Below, piece by piece: positions 22,801 to 34,899 of a DNA stretch of 64,000 bases (position 1 is its first letter; every line of letters begins with the position of its first letter). The translations under genes and the position numbers were made by a program. The notes under the pieces are model-generated. The model was not told the origin of the DNA. It saw only the letters and a program-made list of their open reading frames with translations, and did no database searches. Source of the DNA: Ampelocalamus luodianensis (lineage: Eukaryota; Streptophyta; Magnoliopsida; Poales; Poaceae); contig CM070628.1 of the NCBI GenBank assembly GCA_036346255.1, forward strand, positions 13,345,840 to 13,409,839, given 5' to 3'.

Positions 22801-24747
22801 AAGAAAATCATTATAACTCCCAATTTAGTAAACTCAACTTTGCTGTTATTAGGATGTCATAATATACCTGCCATAAAAATTTCGGACCTTAGATTATTCT
22901 AGAAATTTTCGCCATGAACAGTACTAGTAATTAATTTAGAAAATTTATAGGCTGAGATAATGAATTTTGATCATAACTTTTTCATGCTTAGTCCAAATGC
23001 AGTAATTCTTGTTTCTAAAATTGTCTAAAATCAACCTCTAGCTGCTGTGTAAATTTCTGGGGATTTGGATGTTCTTTGCTGTTGAGTTCCTTTTGGTGTT
23101 CTTCGTGCTTATCGGTTTTTATCGCCTTTTCGCGTTAGGTTCTGAAGAATTTATTGAATCTGAGAATCCTCCTCTGCAGCAAGAGCAAGACCAGCAAGGC
23201 AAGCAGTTTGATCATGTTAATCCCAGTAATTTAAGTATTTATGTTGATTACAAATTCTATGTATGCATTGCTACTTTGTGTTGATAGTTGACCTAGTAGA
23301 TGCATTTCTTAGGCAAATGATTATTCTCTACTACCATTGAGCCTAGGTTATTGCCGTGATTTAGAGTTCGTGGATGAGCTCTTGTCACTTAGTAGTTGCG
23401 TAATTAATTGCTTAGTCATGCTTAGTTTCCTAGAAATGGGCTGTTATCGACTTGTCGATAACCTTGATCACATAAAACTTATTATGATCTTTGATTTCAG
23501 CCTTGTGCCATGTCTACTTATGAAAACTAAAACTGAAAACAAAACTGTTTTAGACTTGGGCACAATGGTATGATTGGTGTGATTATGGGTGGATCGAATG
23601 GTGCCCGGTCAACAAGGACCGAACATCTTGTTACACTAAACCAAGCATTTTAGCGCATAACCACATTAGAGGGTATGGGACCTCTCTTGACTAAGTACTT
23701 TGGCGTGTATTGGCTCTGGGTCGCAGGGGTCGCAGGAGGATGATGTTGGGGCATTGTAGTGTCCGAAAGACTTCACCGTGATGGGATTTGTCGCCTTTCG
23801 CTTGCAATGTAAGCGTATGGGTTTCTATCCATACGAGCGCTTGTGGTCGATACACAATATTGGAAAATGTCTCGAGGACTTAGTGTGCGGCATACCTTCT
23901 AAGTATGCTTGTGGCTTAAAGGCGGTCCTGGAGTGTGGGTACATTGGTACACCCCGCAGGGTTAAAACTATTCAATAGCCTCGCCCTAGGTTATGGACAC
24001 GCTTGGCAAGGTCTTTCAAGAGTTAGACTACAACCTTTTAATTAAAACTTGATGGGTGGTACGAATCGGGATTCGTGCTATGTTGTGGTGGCTATTGGGA
24101 TAGTCACTTCTGTGTGGTTACTTGTATGTATCTTTACTTGTCGTTATTTTGATAACAAAACAGATTTGCAAACTTGCTTTTAAATATATTACATTATTGC
24201 AAATAAAGTTGGCTTCATGCAAAATGAGACATGCAACCTCCACCTAAATAAGCTTGCATGTAGTTTATGAATAGGTCTGCTATTCCACACATCAGTCTTG
24301 TGAGTACCTTTGTGTACTCAGTTATCTTGCTTAAATATAATTGTTGCAGAGGAAGAAGGTGAGCTTGAAGGGCCTCACTTTTGTGAGTTGTGTTGTGGTA
24401 GCTTGTAGGGCGACTAGCTTGGCGGCCCGGTCGGTTGCCTTGTGGGTTTGTGTGGCTAACCGGTCGACTTTTGTTCTAGCCATCTTATGGCACCTTTTGC
24501 TTCCGCTGTCATTCTTGTATATTGTTCTATTTGGCCGGTCGGCTCTTTTGTAATAACTTTACTTTACGTATGTCGTTGTTGAACTTAGTGATGTATGTTG
24601 TATGGAAATGATGTATAATTTTGTGATGATGTTCATATGCTGCAATTCTGGGAAGCATATGTCCATCGAGGCTTAGAATGTTTAATTAGTAAGGCTAGAA
24701 CCATTTGGAGGTTAAGCGTTACTAGTTGAATATTTCGGGTCCTCACA
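19857..24747 (+). mobile_element. Solo LTR of about 4.9 kb (Ty3/gypsy-type or LARD-type)
   Basis: The unit starts TGTAACATCCCAATTTTGGG and ends TTCGGGTCCTCACA. It is flanked by perfect 5-bp direct repeats TGGAT (19852-19856 and 24748-24752). The start sequence does not recur inside, no polypurine tract or primer site is visible and no gag-pol is present, so this is one LTR left after recombination between two LTRs. TGTAACAYCCC starts are common in grass gypsy and LARD families, some of which have LTRs of this size. Small ORFs inside are not genes. A TATA-like CTATAAATAA is at about 20936, where transcription could start. Confidence 0.82.
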
Positions 24748-24807
24748 TGGATGTTACTTTGGAAGTCGTATCGAAATCAAATTGCTAATTTTATTTATTT
24801 TTATTCC

Positions 24808-27800
24808 TGTTGGACCAGAAGAGTGACTATAGGAAGGGGGGTTGGATAGAAGCACTATTCTTTTTTGACCCAGACCGATTTCAACTTCTTCTTTACCTCA
24901 GTAGCTATAGAATCTATGAAGATCAAAGAACACAAGCATAACGGATGTCTTGGGTTGAAATCGATGAACCCGAGATGAAGATACAAAAACATCTCACAAG
25001 AGCACTTGGCCGGTCTGACGGACTGAGACCTGGGAGCAGCCCGCAAAGATAAAAAATTGACCTAACTTCCTGCTCGGTGATCCAAATCAATCTCCTAAAA
25101 CTTTAACCATAACTCATTAAGAAGGCTGGAAACCTATTCCAATCAACGATTGGATGATCAAGGCAAAGGTTCCATGAATTTCTTGGATGAGATTAAGAAG
25201 GCACAAGAACTGAGGAAATTCAAACTTTGATCCAAAACATGCTTGTGGGTATAGATGATGGTCAAAATGACCTTAGATGAATTTCCACACGTCCTAGTAA
25301 GCTAGATCACAGTAAGAACATCAAGAAAACCAAGGAGACACACAAAATCCCAAAAGGCATCAAAGAGAGAGCAAGAACAAGAGAGGGCTCATCTTGGATG
25401 AAATCTTGCTTTGATTGATTCAAGAGATTGTTGATTTACAGTCACTCTGTCAAGGAGGACAAAAGCTCAAAAATTGATCCCTCAATCAATCCATCTCCCT
25501 CAAACCCTAGCATCTTCTATTTTCCTCTCGTAGCCCTAAATAACAAATTATGGTTTCCTAGGCTCAAGGCTTGGGGGCGCAAATCCTACACTCCTTACTT
25601 TTATAATGGAAGCTAGGTTAAGAGAGAAAACCTTATCGGACACCTGTTAAGCCCACACATAAATGGGTCTACACTCACACATGTATTTTAAAGCACAATC
25701 TTCATATTTACTTGACATAAACTGCTTATGTTTGCATCGTCTTGCGCTACAGTTTCTCCAAAGGTCACCACCGCGGTATTTGGTAAAGATACCAAAATAC
25801 CCCTTCTCAATCCTTCTCCAAAAACCGAGTCCAACCGTCGTGAAGCAATCCCATGCTTCCCCATGTGTAGGTTGATCAATGACTCTCTTCATATCGGCAA
25901 ATCTCTCCCATCTGTCTCCCAACCGAACCACCATGGCACTTGCACCGACCACCAAACTGCTTGATGCAAACATCGTACCGAACTTCCCGTTCGGTCATCC
26001 TTGTTAATATTGCGCCATGCTTAAGTCCAATGACTTCACTTGGCATCCTCGATCGTTCTGGACCTCAGCTCTCCTAGCCTAGTCCCGATCATCCTCACTG
26101 TTAACCATCATTGACTCCAAGCCACTTGCACAACAATTGACAAAGAAATCGATTCTAGGCACAAGTTTTTCACAACTTGACTTACGTTAGTCAAAACATG
26201 CATCATGCAATATATCTGCACTAAAAACCATGACTTTGACCAAATCCACGAACATCACCGCCTACCCAGCGCATGATCAACGCCTGGCCGGTCGGACCAA
26301 TGGCTAATTGGTCTGACCGCCCCTTGGTTGGTCTAACCACGCCTTGGCTGGCCAGACCACCCACCAGTCTGACAGCCAACTGGTGGCCGAACAGATCGCT
26401 CCAACATTTAACCAAATTTTCGCTTTGAAAATTTGCAATGTCTCTGGAAATGTAAATGTCTATCTACTTTTGGCTCGATGCACCAAAAATTATGAGATCA
26501 AGTTCAAACGCACCCTCTCACTTGCCTCCTTATCTGATTTTTGACCAATTTGCAAAATTCCACATTTTGCCTTTTGGCTGGTCAGAGCACCACTCATGGC
26601 CCGTTGGACCGCCCACCCTTCAACCTAAATCACAGCCGGTCTGACCGCCACATATGGCCAATCATACCACCACCATGGTGTTGGTGATATGCTCTAGAGG
26701 CAATCATAGAGATGATTGTATCACGCCTATGTTTATGAGTTATAGAATAAATGTTATCGTGTTCCTTGGATGAATTATCATTTACTATAGATTAACAAGT
26801 ATGTGGCTTGTTAGTGAAGCTCTTTAAGTTATATGATGTCAGTCTAAATGTATCCCTGGTCGGACGTCACTAGTCGAGACACTAATGACTTATCGACCAA
26901 CACATGTCTTGATTGATGACCACGTTTCACCGGTCATGTATATGGAGATATTCAATCAATAATGTGAACACATGTTAGAGAACATGGTGTTGGATTGACC
27001 CGCCTTAAGATACTATTGAGATTATTATGATTTTATGTGTCATTAGTTAGTTTCAAGCAATGATGATGTATAATCCTTTGACCTGAGATCGGCATGATTT
27101 CCTACATGTGTAATAGTACACTTAGGGGTTGCCAAATGGTACTCTGTAACTGGGTAATTATAAAGGTAGCTTTCAGGTATGCTATGAAATATGCAGAGGG
27201 ATGTGCTGATCAGATATGAGATTTGCCCCTCCTAACATAACAGGAGAGATATCTTTGGGTCCCTCGATGTGGTCGGATAAACAAAGTGCATGGCCGTGCC
27301 TCTAGTGGTCAAAGAGTCGACCACATGAAGTTATTCATCACTTGTTCGAGAAAGTATTGAACAGTTTATGGATGATAATTATCTTACCTGAGGTTTAACC
27401 AGATATCGTGAGGCAAAGGGAGAATACACAAGTAGGTCATTCATTCTGACCAGATACGAACTGGTCATATAGAAATACGGACTGGTTGGACATGATCACT
27501 AACTGGTCGGCGAACTGGTCGTAAGGAGTTACGAACTAGTCGTGAGTAAATATGAACTGGTGGTATGGAGATACGAGCTTGTCGTAAGTGATAAGGACCT
27601 GGTCGCAGATCATATTGCATAAGGTTCGGGATATAATTTTTTATGTGTATTTGAAAATTGTTATATCTTGTTAGGAACCGCTAACAACTTGTAGTCATAA
27701 AGGAGTTTTCGAGTCACAACCGATTATGCATGAACCAACAAAGTCACATACTTAACGGGTTGGAACAGACAAGTTCAGATAAGATCAGTTATAGGCGCTT

Positions 27801-28359
27801 TGTAAGGGGATGCATGGGGCTGTTGGGACGTAACAGTTGCTCCACCAAAACCCTAGCCGTCATCTCCTCGAAGACCGTACCGTGCGCGTTGATGCTAGCA
27901 CACTGGTGTATGGTGTTCCACCCCTAGACGTGTGGATACCATAGAGGCACTACTGCGGTTGCTGCTACGCTGATCGACGACGATCCACAACTTACGCAAG
28001 GAACGTGATAGGTTGCTGGAGGAGACGATCGGTGCTGAGGACATTGGACGATCGACTACGACCACTACATCGACGCGCTCGACGTTGGACCAGGCTGCTT
28101 CAACTCTTCTTCCGCTGCACTGTGTGTCTAGTGGTAACAATTTATGATCTCTTCCTTGTATGGCTTCCTGGTTTACGTGATATAATTTTGAATTGTCAGC
28201 TAGTGTAGCCTACCTGTATCCCTTCACATTATCGGTATGACCTCCTGAGGTCTGACAGCAAGAAGAATTGCCCGAAAACGAGGGTTTCTTCAACATCTCG
28301 ACGTCATTGCCAATTGTCTCATCATTCTAATATTAGGTCATCTACCCATGATCTCCACA
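24808..28359 (-). mobile_element. SIRE/Maximus LTR on the minus strand, interrupted by a second LTR
   Basis: It begins (plus coordinates) TGTTGGACCAGAAGAG followed by AGGAAGGGGGGTTGGAT, the reverse complement of a SIRE LTR end. It finishes at 28359 with CATGATCTCCACA, the reverse complement of the 5' end of the plus-strand LTR at 4746. The parts next to 28359 also align in order (CGACGTCATTGCCAATTG). The piece between 26679 and about 28256 is a later insertion. Palindromes of the type GGTCTGACCG recur at about 26290-26660. No internal region is attached, so it is a solo LTR or a fragment. The flanks ATTCC and ATTAA do not form a clear target duplication. Confidence 0.82.
26679..28256 (+). mobile_element. 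Angela/BARE-like copia LTR nested in the SIRE LTR
   Basis: It starts TGTTGGTGATATGCTCTAGA followed by GGCAATCATAGAGATGATT, the well-known opening of Angela-type copia LTRs. It contains a TCGACCAACACATGTCTTG-like block also known from that family. It ends about 28256 (GAGGTCTGACA), after which SIRE LTR sequence resumes. No primer-binding site follows, so it is a solo LTR. The exact right end is uncertain because the flanks (CATGG and GCAAG) do not match. The 27480-27610 stretch has repeated ACTGGTCG motifs. Confidence 0.72.
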
Positions 28360-28449
28360 ATTAAGAATTTCTATTAGTTTGGATTGTGCTTGACATGGAC
28401 TATTTCTTTTAATATGAGTCGTTATAACTATGGTCAGCCAAATAAATGG

Positions 28450-28793
28450 CTAGATCTTTTCTCTAGGTGTATAATTAGTATAGATATAGATATATTGTTT
28501 TATCTCTAAGTCAACTATCAAATCTAAGCCTTAACGGCTAGATGTTTTGCTTTTTTGTGAGAATTTCTAGCATATTTGTCTTTTTCTTAGCAACTCTAAA
28601 AGAACTATCATAGGCTTTTAGTATATAATATATTTCTAGCATATTTATCTTTTTGTAGTTAAGACCCATCAATTATAGTTTGTTAAACATAATTAGGGTC
28701 CACCAAATTAATTGTCGGATGTTTCTGTTTTTTCTTAGAATTTCTATCTTTTTTATTATAGCTTTTAACCACGAACTTTTATTATATAATAGA
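28450..28793 (-). mobile_element. Helitron-like terminal fragments
   Basis: Read on the minus strand, TCTATTATATAATAAAAG starts at 28793 after an A, and a similar start lies at about 28634 (ATATTATATACTAAAAGCC). The interior matches the Helitron at 18523-19415 (AACATAATTAGGGTCCACCAAA in shorter shared blocks). No matching 3' hairpin end was found, so these are probably nested or truncated copies. Confidence 0.4.
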
Positions 28794-28994
28794 TTATGAG
28801 ATGAAGCATATTGTACATGCAGTATAATTTTGCAAGTTTCTTAGAAAGAATTAATGTAACACCCGTTTGCCTGCCTAGAATTGAATTTAATTCATTCAAT
28901 TGGATTACAAATCCTATTCTAGTTGAATTTGAATTTGATTCAAGCCAATTCAAAATCCAATTTTTCTGTTTGGTTGTCATTTGGAATTCTACAA

Positions 28995-29275
28995 GACTGT
29001 AGGGCCCATCTGTGCACCTAGGTCTGCCGATGCGCACAAAATAGCTTCTCTACACGCTAAATCATCTCCAACAAATTTCAAACAATTTCATGAAAAATTA
29101 TAGTGTGAACGCGAGGTTGAAATTTACGAAATCATTCCCTACAAGGTTGTGGGGCCCACATGTGCACCTAGGCCTGCCAATATGGACAAATTAGCTTCTC
29201 TACACACTCAACATCTCCAACAAATTTTAGTTGATTTCGTGAAAATTTTATCATGTTAACACGAGGTTAAAACTC
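28995..29275 (+). repeat. Imperfect tandem duplication of about 140 bp
   Basis: 28998-29140 and 29147-29275 share, in order, GGGGCCCA-type, TGTGCACCTAGG, TAGCTTCTCTACAC, ATCTCCAACAAATTT and ACGAGGTT blocks. The stretch begins shortly after TGTAACACCCG at 28856, so the pair may lie within a fragment of another LTR. No coding content is seen. Confidence 0.75.
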
Positions 29276-30782
29276 CAAATACCGAACTGTTACTAAATTT
29301 TGTAGAGTGAATTCCAGATAAATGACATGGTTTAAGTTAAGAATTGCTTCTAGCTCTATCATGCCTCTTGGAATAGGGTTTGGAATCAATAATTCAATTC
29401 GACATCCTTGGAATTGAATTCCAATTCCACGATTCCAAGGCCAATATCTGGGAGCCAAACGGGGTGCAGGAAGAAATTGAGGTGACAGATCTAGCCATGA
29501 CAAGTACTATAAGTGTTAGTATATTTGCGCCTAGCTACTCCTGGAATATTTTCTATTGATTTTAACATTTTGAGTAATCAGCAATAATTGATTCTCCATA
29601 CATCATTGGTTTTACCTTATCTGCAGGTGTGGAGCTATAGTGTTATACTTTTCAAAGGGCAGCTGTCTAACTGTATATATAGCTTTTCACAGGCGTACAA
29701 TATGCATGTTTCAACTTTCAGTCCAAATTAATTAACCATGCATATTGGAGATGGATAGGAAAAAAATTCGAAGCACACACTTGAACTCAGCTCGAGCAAA
29801 TAATAAATACACTTTTGAGGAAGACAAAATAAATATTCGAGCTCAAATTAAACATGATTAGTTAAACCCCAAAACAAAAAACTTATTTATTTTCAATCTC
29901 AAATATGAATACATGATCTCAAATTGGCTCGATCGAGCTTGATTAATCTTACGCACAACATCATGTACGTAGTACGTAGCATTTTACAAACGTACTAGAT
30001 CACTCCTTTGAACAGAACAGCTTGAATTGCTAGCTAAGGCATGCACTGCTTCGGCCGTCAGATTCAGCACGTTTCTACCTCAAAGGTGGTGATTCCAGCT
30101 AGCTTGTCGATCTTTTCGAACAGTCGAGTTACATACAAGAAACTAACATATAAATGAAGAATGCATGCATCAGATTATTGCAGGAGCAGCTGCGCGCTGC
30201 TGTCCGGTCGACCAGCTTTGCAACAAGATGAGAGTTCAGATGCATGCACTCGGAACAGTACTAGTGGTGGTGCCGACTAGCTACTGGAACTCACGTAAGG
30301 CCCAGACCTGAGCCGGCCTGATCAGACGTCGACGAGTGGGGCAGACTTGTATTCATCTGGTCGGATTCACACACTTTGGATGCAGTGGCCAAGCTTGAAA
30401 ATTTTCAATGAGATCACACGAGTCTAAAGTTTTAGTCTAAAGTTTTGTACTATAATTCTCACTAAGGTCTAAAGTGACAAACAATTTAACCCTAACATAT
30501 ATATTCTCGGCAGGTTTTTAAATTTTTTAGATGTGCCAATTCATATTGGGCATATCCCTAGCTCCGCCCCTATTTGGACGAGTTACCACGCCCAATTAAG
30601 AGCGATATAATATACGCAGAGTAGACGCAATAATGCTGGGCAAACAATTGCATGCACCCGGTTGGCCATGGCGGGGAGATGTGGGCTAATTAGCGGGAGC
30701 TGTGAGCAGCAGATCGATGGGGACGAGCAAAACGATGGCCTACAAACAGCACCGGCGGGCATGAGTGTTACTTGGTCCTACT
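29276..30782. other. Intergenic sequence without recognised genes
   Basis: The stretch is AT-rich up to about 30000, then mixed. No ORF over 80 codons has codon-like content and no RNA gene was recognised. Confidence 0.45.
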
Positions 30783-30936
30783 GTTAGCGCATATTGCTTT
30801 CTTCCTGTACAAGTTAGCATAGAGATTGCCATCTTATCTTTCCATTGTATAGAGATTTGGTTGTTGTAACTTCCGATTATTTAGATTGTATTCTGGTTGC
30901 TCCACTGGAAACCTATATATGAAACCGGTTGCTCCT
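30783..30936 (+). mobile_element. Possible copia LTR fragment
   Basis: TGTTAGCGCATATTGC resembles an LTR start, and CCTATATATGAAACC about 130 bp later resembles a copia TATA region. The sequence then stops abruptly where the next LTR fragment begins. Short and unverified. Confidence 0.3.
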
Positions 30937-31851
30937 CTGGGAGATAGATATTGAATTTAGATTAATTTCAAAATTTGAATAAATTGAATCGGAGTTCGAA
31001 CGAAGAAGAACGGGTTATCGGAAGATTTAATTCTAAGAAAAAAAAAAAGAGAGAGAAAACACTATTTGGGTATTTATGGATTTTTTGGAATTTTATTTCT
31101 AAAGGAAAACCTAATTACTGCACATGGATGACGTCAGCAAAGGAAAATGAATTTTGGTCGAATTATTTTTCTTAAGAAAAATTGTATTGAGCCACTAACA
31201 TGTGGGCCTAGGCCTATGGACTGGGTCCACAGGACGGTGCCGGTCCACGGTGGATTGGGCGCGTGGCATAGTGTCGGCTTTGCCACGCAAGCAACGAAGT
31301 GGCTGAGGTGGCAGCGATGCGGCATGGCGTGGCAGCGATGTGGCATCCACGTGGCATAGCAGCAGCGGCGGTGCATGGGAACCCATGGTCACCAGCGAAC
31401 GACGGTGCGGTAGTGGGCGGCAAGGGTTGCAACGGAGAGGAGTTGCAGGGAGTGTGATACTCACAATCGTGGCAGTTGGGTGCGTGAGGATGGTCGGCGG
31501 CGAGGACGAAGGAGGTGGCGTAGTTCGGCTCTCGGTGGCGACGGTGCTCCGGCGGTGCTCCAACGAAGGAGAGAAGAGCACAATGTAGAACGCGACGAGG
31601 CAAAGCTCCCGGTGTGGATAACATCGCTACGGATCCACGGACAGCGGCGAAATAAGCGGTGGCGATGCTCGAATCCGACAGGGAACAACCTCAAAATCCG
31701 ACAAGAGGAGAGGGGGGAGGCGGTGCTTGCGGGTGGAGGGTTGCGTGGAGAAGAGCGGTGGCGGTGCTCCCTTTTATTGGAAAAGGGGGCACCAAAGAGA
31801 CGGGGACGTGCACGGCAGTTTCATGCTAACGCGGCGACAACGCAATTGTGG
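30937..31851 (-). mobile_element. Left half of an LTR of the same family as the PRAF-intron LTR
   Basis: 30941-31140 aligns by eye with 52811-52995: GAATTTAGAT, AATCGGAGTTCG, a TTCTAAAAGGAAAA-type block and ATGACGTCAGC occur in the same order. The GC-rich part that follows (31200-31850) resembles 53050-53970 in composition and position. The sequence ends exactly where the Tat element LTR starts, and the other end of such an LTR appears at 38646-39099. Confidence 0.65.
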
Positions 31852-32553
31852 TGTTGACGAGAATTAAAATCTCTAAATATTCCTTTATTTAGTTAAAGAC
31901 CGTACGTCCTTCGTGGTCGTAACCCCTAAGGCTAACGACCCCATGGTCGTAAGGATTCCAGAGGTTATATCGTAGATACCCTAGTCGGAGAGGTCCCGTA
32001 CCTAATCTCCGACCAGGTAACGGCTCGTAAAAGCAATGAACTAGCACTTGGACCCGTTCCAAGTATATTCTTTCTGTGTGACGAATGGAGCATATGCCTT
32101 ATTCGTTCCAAACCACACGACATTCCATAGCTTTAAGTCATTGACACTAACCACCATATGGTTGTCTTTCACTGACATCAACAGCCGAACGGTTGATACA
32201 TTGTCAACTGTCGTCCTCCTCCGACCAGTCGCGACACTTCCAACAGGCGCCTCTTCAAGGAGTAACTGTCATCACTTCATCAGTTATTTAAATGAAGATC
32301 AAGGGAGGAGATGGGGGCAATCCAGTCAACCGTAATCCGACACTACACACAAGACCTAGTGATTCAAAGACAATTGAAGTATTAGAATAGCAACACATTA
32401 TGTGTACTTAGAATTAGTCCTCTGCCCTGTTAAGGGCATCCCCTGTATTAACCAGTTCATAACAATAAAGAGCAGTCATATTCTCTCCCAAGAACTCTTT
32501 GCTATTTTTCTTTTTTTTTTTATTTCGTAAGATCGGCGACTCGATCGTCGGCA
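31852..32553 (+). repeat. 5' LTR of the Tat element
   Basis: It starts TGTTGACGAG and ends GTCGGCA, two bases before the primer-binding site. It contains an ATTTAAAT element at about 32285 as possible TATA and AATAAAG at 32464 as possible poly(A) signal. The bases before it are TGTGG; no matching copy is found at the 3' side. Confidence 0.75.
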
Positions 32554-32555
32554 GC

Positions 32556-32573
32556 TGGCGCCATCTGTGGGGA
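32556..32573 (+). other. Primer-binding site of the Tat element
   Basis: TGGCGCCATCTGTGGGGA directly follows the 5' LTR. The 18-base motif is the usual form in grass Tat/RIRE2-type elements. I do not assign the primer tRNA. Confidence 0.75.
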
Positions 32574-32657
32574 TAGAAGGCGTCAAGTTCTTGAATTTTT
32601 CTTTATTCAAGCAATCCTCATTCACTTTTCTCTCGCTCCATCATCACTTATGCGAAC

Positions 32658-34620
32658 ATGGCAGGGACCAGGGATGAGGAGAACTGGTTTGACTTAGCGG
32701 ACTACTCCAACATGGACATGGACGCATGCATCCGCGCCATGGAATATAACGCAATGTCGTTATCATCTTCTTCCACCGTCGGCTCTCCGCTTGCTGAAAC
32801 TAGCGAAATCGACCGGATGGAGGAAGACACGCCGCCAGCGACGACCCCAGAGGAACCAACCATTCCGACTAGCTCAGAGCATCCAAATACCTCTGCAAGT
32901 CCGATCCTTTCAACCGGCGAAAAGGGTAATAAAATCTCAGCACCGCAGCCCAAGGGTCAATGTACTTTCGATACGGTCATGGGCGATCAATATTCGCCAA
33001 CTTCTCCTATGTATTCCGGGGGCCAAACGACATCTGATAAGGGTGTCAATGAAGCTGCTACCGGCCGTAGGCCAAGTGGGAATGATAAAACTCAGCATAC
33101 AATCGGCAATTCATCGGATCAGGCTAAGTCCACCACAAGGCCTGCCAGAGGTGATAATTTCTGACCGCTCACCATCATGGAGGCTCCTTGTCGAAGCACT
33201 GGAAGGCTCTCCCTTAGCTACGATGGAAGCTCGTCGGAAGATCGCTGTTGGAGGCATGAGGTCAATGCGATCGAAGATACTGATCAAGAAGCCATGCATG
33301 ATCCCCCATTGCTAACCCGCCACCACGTATTGATGGAAATGGTACGGGCACTCAAGCACCAAATATCGGAGATATCAGAGTTGATGGACGTTCATCAGTT
33401 AAGCCTACTTCTGCCCCACTACACGTAAGGGGTCGGACAGGGCAAGACGGAGAGTCTTCGAGTCATCGAACACCATCTACTAGTAGAAATCCTCCAAGAC
33501 CTTCAGTAACTATTCAAAACCTACAACAAGTTCGTGGCATTCTAAATAATCCGGATCCTACTATAGTAGAAACTCCGGGATATGCTCAACTTGCAGGAAG
33601 GGTATCGGAGATTCTCCAACAAACCATGCAGCGTACAGAAATGTACCGGGAACGATGGACCTCGCAAAGCCAAAGCTTGACTTCATCCAAACGTTCCTCC
33701 CTCAGCAAAGGACAACATGGTCGGACAGGAGACCGATCGATAAAGAGACCTCCTTTAAGATTCTGACCGAGGAGTCATGAGGGAAGATGGATTTTTCCTG
33801 AGGCCACCCCCCTCTCGTCATGGGGAGCAATTGCTTGTTCCAGGCGATCTTCGACATCACTTGAACCAAGCAGTCGGTTGAAGGCATCACACTAATGTCC
33901 ACGACTGGCTCGGGACACCAGATCCTCGGTATAACAACTTGAGAAACCGGTCTCCGATCGATTATAATCCGGCATCTTTTCAGAGAAGGTGCCACGACTC
34001 AATCACAGGTTGTCGAGCCTTCTCAGCAGGGCTCCAAGCTGTACGCTGACCGAATAGGTTCCGACCAACAAATGTGGAGAAGTTCAATGAGACTCAGAAC
34101 CCATTGGAGTTTCTCCAAATTTATACCACCGCCATCAGAGTTGCTAGTAGTGACGACAACATGATGGCCAACTATCTACCCACGGTACTTGAAGGATCTT
34201 CCCGGTCGTGGTTGCTCAACCTGCCGGTCGGATTGATCTACACTTGGAAGCAGCTCCGCGACCTACTGATTGTAAATTTTTAGGGTACGTACGACCGCCC
34301 TAGGAAGGAGAATGACCTCCACCGAATCTGGCAAAAGTCCAACGAAACTCTTTGGTAGTACATCAAAAGATTTAGCTAGGTTCATAATTCTATACCAGAG
34401 GTTGCAGAGTCTTTGGTCATTCAAGCTTTTAAAGCAGGGCTGAGGAATCAGCGGTTTATAGAGGATATTGCAATAAACCCTCCATGAATGACCGCCGAGC
34501 TTTTCGACATGGCTGACAAATATACAGCCACTAGTGAAGCGGTTGAATGGTGCGAAGCCATTGATTGAAAGGACAAAATCCCTCAACCTGTCTTGAATAA
34601 GCCAGAAAAGAAGCATAAGA
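32658..34620 (+). pseudogene. Degenerate gag of the Tat element
   Basis: The first frame (32658-33164, 168 codons) starts at ATG after the leader and is acidic and Ser/Thr/Pro-rich (MAGTRDEENWFDLADYSN). The conserved retrotransposon gag core lies at 34074-34560 (FNETQNPLEFLQIYTTAI, SSRSWLLNLPVG, TWKQLRDLLIVNF, then AFKAGLRNQRF and ELFDMADKYT). In-frame TAG and TGA codons occur at about 34281, 34357, 34376 and 34485, and frames change at about 33165 and 33430. Gag would form the particle that houses reverse transcription. Confidence 0.82.
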
Positions 34621-34899
34621 AAGCTCTCAAGAATAAAAAAATAGTAAGCCCGACAACAAGAAAATCCTTGCGGTTCTCGAAAAGTTTACCAAGGGCAAGA
34701 AAGACTATTTCGGTCGGAACAAAGCAAAAGCTTTGACCAATGACTACAAAAAGAATAAGAAGTAGTGTCCACTACACTAGGTAGCAGAGCATAATCTATG
34801 CACCTGCTGAGCCTAGCAAAAGAAGCCGGAGGATTACTATTCAGGTAAAGGTCCCTTCCCCTATATAACAGAACTTGGAGAACCAAGCTGCAAGAAGGA

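Noticed and set aside
31195..31857. Several frames of 77-136 codons on both strands
   Set aside because: They lie in the GC-rich part of an LTR fragment, and similar chance frames occur in the related LTR at 53050-53970.
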